Assembly (NCBI RefSeq): GCF_009768975.1
Contig: NZ_CP035733.1
Location: 3,206,001-3,270,000 of the forward strand
From: Sphingorhabdus lacus
GTDB taxonomy: Bacteria > Pseudomonadota > Alphaproteobacteria > Sphingomonadales > Sphingomonadaceae
Direction: 5' to 3'
DNA length: 64,000 bases
Shown: one piece after another, positions 58,953 to 64,000 of the stretch
How positions within the stretch are numbered: position 1 is the first letter of the stretch
Layout of the letters: each line of letters begins with the position of its first letter
Made by a program: the position numbers and the translations under genes
Notes under the pieces: generated by a model
The model's input: only the letters and a program-made list of their open reading frames with translations
Database searches by the model: none
What the model was told of the DNA's origin: nothing

Positions 58953-59588
58953 TTATTGCGCCTGCTGTGCCTGCATCTGCGCGTCGATTTGCGCCTGGAT
59001 TTCGGGTGGCAGGCCCTGCGGTGCGCCGCTCGCTTGCCCGCCGCCAGGTGCACCGCCCTGCTTCTGCATTTCCTGCATCTGGCGCTGCATTGCGTCTACT
59101 TCGGCGCGTGACTTGAATTCGAGCAGGTCGACGTCAAAGATCAGTTCGCTGCCGCCGGGGATCGCAACTTCGCCCGTTTGCGGGTTGCGCTGGTCTTGCG
59201 AACCATAACCGATGCTCGCCGGAATCCACAGGCGATATTGTCCGCCACGCTGCATGACTTTCAGCCCTTCCGAAAAGCCGGGTACCACGCCGTTGACAGG
59301 CAAGGCGGCTTGCGGGTTCTGGTCGAAAATCTTTCCGTCTTTCAGGCGGCCGGTATATTTGATCAAGACAACGTCCTGATCGGTAGGCGATGGGCCTTCG
59401 CCGGCCTTCAGCACTTTGTACCGCAGTCCCGACTCAGTCGTGACAACGTCACCAAATTCGTGCCGTACATCTGCGGTTCCCCACCAGGCAAGTCCACCGC
59501 CAGCAGCAAGTACCAGGGCCGCACCGATCCAGAATTTGGTGAGCGAACCTTTTTTGATCGGCAGAATGGGAACGGCAGTTACAGACAT
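58953..59588 (-). CDS. FKBP-type peptidyl-prolyl isomerase, membrane-anchored
   Basis: A 211-aa protein: N-terminal anchor (17-37), FKBP domain (about 55-160) with VVLIKYTGRLKDGKIFDQN, VPGFSEGLKVMQRGG, RLWIPASIGYGSQ and PGGSELIFDVDLLEF, then a Gln/Gly/Pro-rich, helical tail (RQMQEMQKQGGAPGGG). It folds proteins in the periplasm. Divergent in function from rpsU next door, same strand. Confidence 0.9.
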   Translation of the reverse strand: MSVTAVPILPIKKGSLTKFWIGAALVLAAGGGLAWWGTADVRHEFGDVVTTESGLRYKVLKAGEGPSPTDQDVVLIKYTGRLKDGKIFDQNPQAALPVNGVVPGFSEGLKVMQRGGQYRLWIPASIGYGSQDQRNPQTGEVAIPGGSELIFDVDLLEFKSRAEVDAMQRQMQEMQKQGGAPGGGQASGAPQGLPPEIQAQIDAQMQAQQAQ

Positions 59589-59652
59589 GGACTATTTCCT
59601 GATCGCTAAAGTTGTGCGCTGACTAGCAGAATGTGCAGCGGTTTCCAGACAC

Positions 59653-59678
59653 AAAAAAAGCGCCCGAGCGGCGCTTTT
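59653..59678 (-). terminator. terminator between rpsU and FKBP genes
   Basis: AAAAAAAGCGCC-CGAGC-GGCGCTTTT: 5-bp stem GCGCC/GGCGC with A7 before and T4 after. On the minus strand it follows the rpsU stop by ~22 bp. Confidence 0.8.
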
Positions 59679-59699
59679 CCTGTTCAAAGCAGCCAGTGC

Positions 59700-59906
59700 T
59701 TATTTCGCGCCGTCACGCTCTTGCTGTTTGCGCTCCATCTTGCGGGCACGACGGACAGCAGCAGCCTTTTCACGAGCGCGCTTTTCCGAGGGCTTTTCGA
59801 AATGACGACGCAGTTTCATTTCGCGATACACGCCTTCACGCTGCAGCTTCTTCTTCAGTGCGCGTAGGGCCTGATCAACATTATTATCGCGAACCATGAT
59901 CTGCAT
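59700..59906 (-). CDS. rpsU: 30S ribosomal protein S21
   Basis: A 68-aa, strongly basic protein: [20 protein letters not shown], then [26 protein letters not shown]21 helps mRNA selection by the 30S subunit. Standalone gene, as usual in alphaproteobacteria. Confidence 0.95.
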   Translation of the reverse strand: MQIMVRDNNVDQALRALKKKLQREGVYREMKLRRHFEKPSEKRAREKAAAVRRARKMERKQQERDGAK

Positions 59907-60245
59907 AAGAAAACTTCACTCCGGTATCGAATCGGCAAAATGACTGTAAACCGCCATTTTGTAAGGCTAAAAACGAAAATTGCCGCAAACGAGTGCGGCG
60001 TTATGCTCGGCCCCTTAACCGTGTGCCGTAGCAAATTCAAGCAAAAAGCGGCCTAATCCCGCAAGAAGCGCGCGGAAATTGGTGCATTTATGCCACAGTT
60101 CCACAGAATGTGTCGGCCCATGGAACCGCGACCGACCATGTTCATTTGGCATCAAGGTTGCGGGTCTCAACTTGTGCATGGGCAGTTATTGTCGCGATGT
60201 TTCAGGGGACAGCGACCACGATAAAGCTATCTTCTGGAGCACCCG
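59907..60245. other. intergenic region between rpsU and a TonB-dependent receptor
   Basis: 339 bp, no gene. Divergent promoters are expected. No clear Fur box or hairpin was recognised; TGGAG six bases before the receptor ATG is the ribosome site. Confidence 0.45.
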
Positions 60246-63200
60246 ATGAAAAACCAAAAAGCGCGGATGCGCGATTTCTCCCTTTCCGTCTCAATAGCGG
60301 CTCTCTTTGCTGCATTGACCCCCGCCATAGCTTTTGCGCAAGATTCGCAAGAGGTGCAGCCTGCCAATGAAGTGGCGAATGAAGCCGATGAAGGAGAGGC
60401 GATCATTGTTACCGGTTCGCGTATTGCGCGTCCCGAGTTGAATGTCGCGAACCCGGTGGTCGCAGTATCCGGTGAAAGCATCGAAAAGTCCGGGCAGGTC
60501 AACGTCACCGACGTGTTGATCCGTAACCCTGCATTGACGGCTTCCATCGGTGGTTCGCTATCGGGTGGCGCGGATGCGGGCCTTGGCGAAACGGGCGTGA
60601 ACCGTCTCGATTTGCGTAACCTCGGCGCTGACCGGACACTTGTCCTGGTGAACGGCAAGCGTCATGTCGCCGGTATTCCCAATACCGCATCGGTCGACAT
60701 CAATTCGATTCCGCAAGATCTGATCGAACGGGTCGATGTTTTGACCGGCGGAGCCTCTGCCATTTATGGTGCCGACGGTGTTTCGGGCGTGGTGAATTTC
60801 ATCCTGAAGCGTAACTTTGACGGTGTCACGGCCCGCGGCCAGGTCGGTATCTCCGATAAGGGTGATGCAGGCACGCGCTTCTTTTCGATTGTCGCCGGTA
60901 AGAATTTTGCCGGAGATCGCGGCAACGTGGCCTTGGCCTATGAGTTCAGCGATCGCGACCGGTTGAGCAGCTTTGACCGGGCCTTTAGCGGCGATCCACA
61001 AGTAAACCGTGGGCTATTCCGCAATCGGGACGATTTCCCGGATGATCCCAATGTTCCTGACCGCATATTGTACAACAATCTGAGCTGGGCAGACAGTGCA
61101 CCGGACGGTGCTGTCGACCTTGATCTTGACGGCATTCCGGATTTTACAGGCAGCGGCCTTGTTTATGACCGTGGCTTGCCCATTCCATCGTCGGGCGGCC
61201 GTGCGCAGGGTGGCTCCAACACCCCCACGGCAGGCTATTTCGGCGATCTGGAGCCTTCATTGCGCCGCCATGCGGTGAATGCCTTGGCGAGTTATGAATT
61301 CTCGCCAGCGTTCAAGGTGTTCCTCGAAGGTAAATATGTGCGGACGAACGCCTATTCCGTGGGCCAACCAAGCTTCGATTTCTTCACCTATCTTGCCCCC
61401 GACAACGCCTTTTTGAATGATCGCTTTGGGGTTGCAAACACCACCAATGGTGCACTGATTTCGCGGGACAATTTCGATTTCGGCGTTCGCGGGGAATCGA
61501 TCAAGCGTGAAACCTATCGCGGTGTGGCGGGTATCGAGGGCGATATTACAGACAATGCGAAATATGAGGTCTCTTATGTATTCGGACGCACCACGGCGGC
61601 CGGAACCCAGACGAGCAACCTTATCGGTGACCGCTATTTTGCCGCGTTGGATGCGGTTCGGGACCCTGTTTCAGGCCAGATTGTATGCCGTTCGACCTTG
61701 GACCCCTTGTCCAATATCGATCCGAACAATTTCAACCAACCGGCCTCAACTTTCACACCCGGTGCAGGCAGCGCCTGTCGTCCCCTGAACGTTCTCGGTA
61801 ACGGTGTGGCCTCGCAAGAGGCTCTGGATTTTGTTCTCGCCAACAACACAAACCGGTCACGCATTACGCAGCATGTTGTATCGGGCTCGGTCTCGGGTGA
61901 TTTCGATGCCCTGTTCACCTTGCCCGGTGGCCCGCTCGGCTTTGCGCTCGGCGCTGAATACCGCAAGGAAATCAGCAGCGACACGCCAGACGCCCTTATC
62001 CAGTCGGGCGCTTTGCGGGACTTTGCTGCGGTCCAGCCGAGCACCGGTAAATTCGACGTGAAAGAAATTTTCGCCGAACTAAACGCACCGATCCTGGCCG
62101 ATATGCCTTTTGCACATCTGCTGTCCTTCTCGGCGGCAATCCGTCTGTCCGACTATTCGACAATCGGAAAAACGACGACATGGAAGGTGGACGGAATCTA
62201 CGCGCCTATACCCGACGTCCGTTTTCGTGGGTCCTATTCGCAAGCCGTGCGGGCGCCTAATATTGGCGAGCTTTTCTCTCCCCAATCGGGAACCTTCGCA
62301 TTTGTGACCGATCCTTGCGATGTCACCCGGCTCAATGACGGAACACAGTTCCGTCAGGCAAATTGTACGGCAATTCTGTCCGGCCTTGGCCTGACACCTG
62401 CGCAGATTGCGACCTTCAGTCCGTCGACCGATGCACAGGCGACTACGTCACGACGTGGCCTTGCCGGTGGCAATCCGGGTTTGAGCGAGGAAGAAGCGAA
62501 AACATGGACAGCAGGTGTCGTTTTACGCCCCAGCTTCATCCCGGGTCTGTCGATGAGCTTCGATTGGTACAATATCCGTATCAAGGGAGCGATCAACACG
62601 CCAAGCGCAACCGAAGTAGCGGAATTGTGCGTTGATCAGCCAACTATCGACAATGTGTTCTGTCAGAATATCTTCCGCGCCACAGGAACCGGGTTCGTAC
62701 TGGGCGATGGCAACGATCCGCTGCAACGCAACGGTTTCATTGTTGGACCCGAAAACGTAGCGGCATTCGAGACAGCGGGCGGCGATTTCACGATCAATTA
62801 CCGCATGCCAACGGACAATATCGGTACGTTCAACGTCAACCTGACCGGGGGTTACCTAGACAAGATAACGTTTGTCCCAACGGTGGGAGCCGACGTTGAT
62901 GATGACACTTTGGAGGCATACAACCCCCGCTGGCGTGGATCTGCGAGCCTCGACTGGCAATTGGGTGGGTTCAACATCAACTATGGTGTGAACTATTTCA
63001 GCAAGACACGTCGTTTCACCACCGAGCAGCTTGCGGCCAACCCGGATCTGTCCGATCCCCGCTTCTTCTACTTCAAGGAGCGTTGGGAGCATGATGTTCG
63101 GCTCGCCTATGATGTTGATGACAAGTTCACCTTCTATGGGGGCGTAAACAATATCTTCGACGAGAAACCGGCCTTCGACCAACTCAGCTACCCGATCTCT

Positions 63201-63248
63201 TCGGGTGTGGGCCGTTTCCTATATGTCGGTGCGAAAGTAACGATGTAA
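60246..63248 (+). CDS. TonB-dependent outer-membrane receptor
   Basis: A 1000-aa receptor: signal peptide (residues 1-31, ...AIAFAQ), a TonB-box-like EGEAIIVTGSRI, plug domain with VADVLIRNP-like and NTLRxQ/R-like segments (DLIERVDVLTGGASAIYGADGVSGVVNFI, given in part here as GGASAIYGADGV), then a 22-strand barrel and a C-terminal strand FLYVGAKVTM. The long barrel and GGxSAxYGADAxxGVxNF loop place it with sphingomonad receptors for oligosaccharides or complex organics. No FecI/FecR genes are adjacent; the substrate is unknown. The aldolase-type gene downstream might be part of the same pathway. Confidence 0.92.
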   Translation: MKNQKARMRDFSLSVSIAALFAALTPAIAFAQDSQEVQPANEVANEADEGEAIIVTGSRIARPELNVANPVVAVSGESIEKSGQVNVTDVLIRNPALTASIGGSLSGGADAGLGETGVNRLDLRNLGADRTLVLVNGKRHVAGIPNTASVDINSIPQDLIERVDVLTGGASAIYGADGVSGVVNFILKRNFDGVTARGQVGISDKGDAGTRFFSIVAGKNFAGDRGNVALAYEFSDRDRLSSFDRAFSGDPQVNRGLFRNRDDFPDDPNVPDRILYNNLSWADSAPDGAVDLDLDGIPDFTGSGLVYDRGLPIPSSGGRAQGGSNTPTAGYFGDLEPSLRRHAVNALASYEFSPAFKVFLEGKYVRTNAYSVGQPSFDFFTYLAPDNAFLNDRFGVANTTNGALISRDNFDFGVRGESIKRETYRGVAGIEGDITDNAKYEVSYVFGRTTAAGTQTSNLIGDRYFAALDAVRDPVSGQIVCRSTLDPLSNIDPNNFNQPASTFTPGAGSACRPLNVLGNGVASQEALDFVLANNTNRSRITQHVVSGSVSGDFDALFTLPGGPLGFALGAEYRKEISSDTPDALIQSGALRDFAAVQPSTGKFDVKEIFAELNAPILADMPFAHLLSFSAAIRLSDYSTIGKTTTWKVDGIYAPIPDVRFRGSYSQAVRAPNIGELFSPQSGTFAFVTDPCDVTRLNDGTQFRQANCTAILSGLGLTPAQIATFSPSTDAQATTSRRGLAGGNPGLSEEEAKTWTAGVVLRPSFIPGLSMSFDWYNIRIKGAINTPSATEVAELCVDQPTIDNVFCQNIFRATGTGFVLGDGNDPLQRNGFIVGPENVAAFETAGGDFTINYRMPTDNIGTFNVNLTGGYLDKITFVPTVGADVDDDTLEAYNPRWRGSASLDWQLGGFNINYGVNYFSKTRRFTTEQLAANPDLSDPRFFYFKERWEHDVRLAYDVDDKFTFYGGVNNIFDEKPAFDQLSYPISSGVGRFLYVGAKVTM

Positions 63249-63263
63249 CGACATAGCCTTGCC

Positions 63264-63318
63264 CTCGCTCTCCTTTCATTTCATAATGCAACGCAAATGA
63301 AATGAAGAGGAGAGCGAG
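63264..63318 (+). promoter_or_regulatory. long hairpin over the ribosome site of the class II aldolase gene
   Basis: CTCGCTCTCC (63264-63273) + TTTCATTT (63274-63281) pair with AAATGAAA (63295-63302) and GGAGAGCGAG (63309-63318), with a 13-nt loop and a 6-nt bulge TGAAGA. The Shine-Dalgarno GAGGAG (63307-63312) is inside the stem, two bases from the ATG at 63320. It could shut off translation unless opened by a helper protein, RNA or translating ribosome. Confidence 0.7.
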
Positions 63319-63319
63319 C

Positions 63320-64000
63320 ATGGCCACCCAGCTGAAAGCAAATAGTAAATATAGCGAAGCCGAATGGACCGCACGGCAGGAACTTGCCGCCTGCTACCGT
63401 ATCTTCGCGATGTTTGGCTGGGACGAACTTGTCTTCAACCATATTACCGTCAAGGTTCCGGATGAAGAAGGCGCATTCCTTATCAATCCATTCGGCATGC
63501 ATTTTGGCGAAATTACCGCCTCCAGCCTGATCAAGATCGACATCGACGGTAACAAACTGGATGCCGACAATCCTTGGCATGTAAACAAGGCCGGCTTTGT
63601 TCAGCATAGCCTATTCCACCGCACATTGCCCGATGCACATGCGATCATTCACACCCATACCACCGCGACCGTGGCCGTTTGCTCGCTCGAAGGTGGATTG
63701 CAGCCGGTGAACTTCTATGCCTGCAATTTCATGGGGCAATTGGCCTATCATGATTTCGAAGGCGTTACCGTACGTGAAGAAGAAGGCGTGCGCCTCGTCG
63801 AGCATCTGGGTGACAAGCGCATATTGATGCTGCGCAATCATGGTCCGGTTGTCATGGGCAAAAGCCTGCCTGACGCGTTCATCAAATATTGGGCTCTGCA
63901 GCGCGCGTGCGAGCATCAGATAGCAACCATGCAGATGGGCAAGCCGATTCCGGTTTCGAATGACGTGATCGCTGTGCATCAACGCGACCTTTATATGGCA
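63320..64000 (+). CDS. class II aldolase/adducin-family protein, 5' part
   Basis: 227 codons are visible; the stop is beyond the window. The protein opens MATQLKANSKYSEAEWTARQ, with metal-binding HTH (His111, His113) in DAHAIIHTHTT, another His later in LRNHGPV, and the usual core FNHITVKVPD, INPFGMHFGEITASSL. Family members are zinc-dependent fuculose/rhamnulose-type aldolases, ribulose-5-phosphate 4-epimerases or decarboxylases. Follows a TonB receptor by 71 bp behind the hairpin. Confidence 0.85.
   Translation, partial: MATQLKANSKYSEAEWTARQELAACYRIFAMFGWDELVFNHITVKVPDEEGAFLINPFGMHFGEITASSLIKIDIDGNKLDADNPWHVNKAGFVQHSLFHRTLPDAHAIIHTHTTATVAVCSLEGGLQPVNFYACNFMGQLAYHDFEGVTVREEEGVRLVEHLGDKRILMLRNHGPVVMGKSLPDAFIKYWALQRACEHQIATMQMGKPIPVSNDVIAVHQRDLYMA

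Overview
The window is chromosomal DNA from an alphaproteobacterium of the order Sphingomonadales (Sphingopyxis/Sphingorhabdus-like). The placement rests on the serine palmitoyltransferase / dedicated acyl carrier protein / ceramide-reductase-type cluster at 32-35 kb, the FzlA-type GST, TamA/TamB, a wax-ester-synthase-type acyltransferase, a large TonB-dependent receptor, and many short CTCTCCCC-type palindromic intergenic repeats. No phage, insertion sequence, conjugation gene or CRISPR array is seen.

Layout. 0-2.4 kb: the 3' end of an ABC-transport auxiliary lipoprotein gene, then three small minus-strand genes, each preceded at exactly 27 nt by a copy of a ~60-bp repeat, plus a degenerate tRNA-Leu-like sequence. 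2.4-10 kb: DASS symporter, PgeF/YfiH, SDR, alpha/beta hydrolase, WS/DGAT acyltransferase, EamA exporter, threonine aldolase. 10.3-16.8 kb: tamA-tamB-small lipoprotein operon, bracketed by two inverted copies of a modular palindromic element. 17-21.9 kb: fzlA, then a TetR-controlled operon (VOC, duplicated DUF1428, VOC, membrane protein, AHSA1/SRPBCC) whose promoter contains its own operator. 21.9-31 kb: ClpP/crotonase-fold-like periplasmic protein, YifB/ComM, tRNA-Leu(TAA), ihfB, rpsA, a 51-aa protein, cmk, aroA, FYDLN-acid protein, tRNA-Ala(GGC), obgE, proB.

32.2-41.3 kb is the most coherent system. It holds a ceramide-reductase-type SDR, ACP, serine palmitoyltransferase and DUF1275 protein on the plus strand. 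Facing them is a minus-strand operon of DUF2141, a DAG/sphingosine-type lipid kinase and a Tam41-like nucleotidyltransferase. Then come lptF, lptG and a GNAT-like acyltransferase that is a candidate bacterial ceramide synthase. Together these read as a sphingoid backbone, acylation, headgroup and export locus. 41.4-49 kb carries NRDE/TANGO2, DUF952, SRAP, a thermonuclease, a methyltransferase, a beta-barrel protein, DUF2314, DUF1294 and excalibur proteins, with several very small genes.

49.2-53.1 kb: nrdA-nrdB (minus) with two NrdR-box-like sites 32 bp apart upstream, and an AT-richer gene for a nucleoside-deoxyribosyltransferase-like/winged-helix protein only 14 bp after nrdB. 53.7-64 kb: a secreted 709-aa protein paired with a DUF3142 lipoprotein, an EF-hand protein, class I fumarase, FKBP isomerase, rpsU, a TonB-dependent receptor, and a class II aldolase gene cut by the window edge whose ribosome-binding site lies inside a long hairpin.

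All calls come from reading the sequence; no database search was run. GC content changes visibly: 10-17 kb is strongly GC-rich at third positions, 24-35 kb less so, and 49.2-50.05 kb is the most AT-rich gene.
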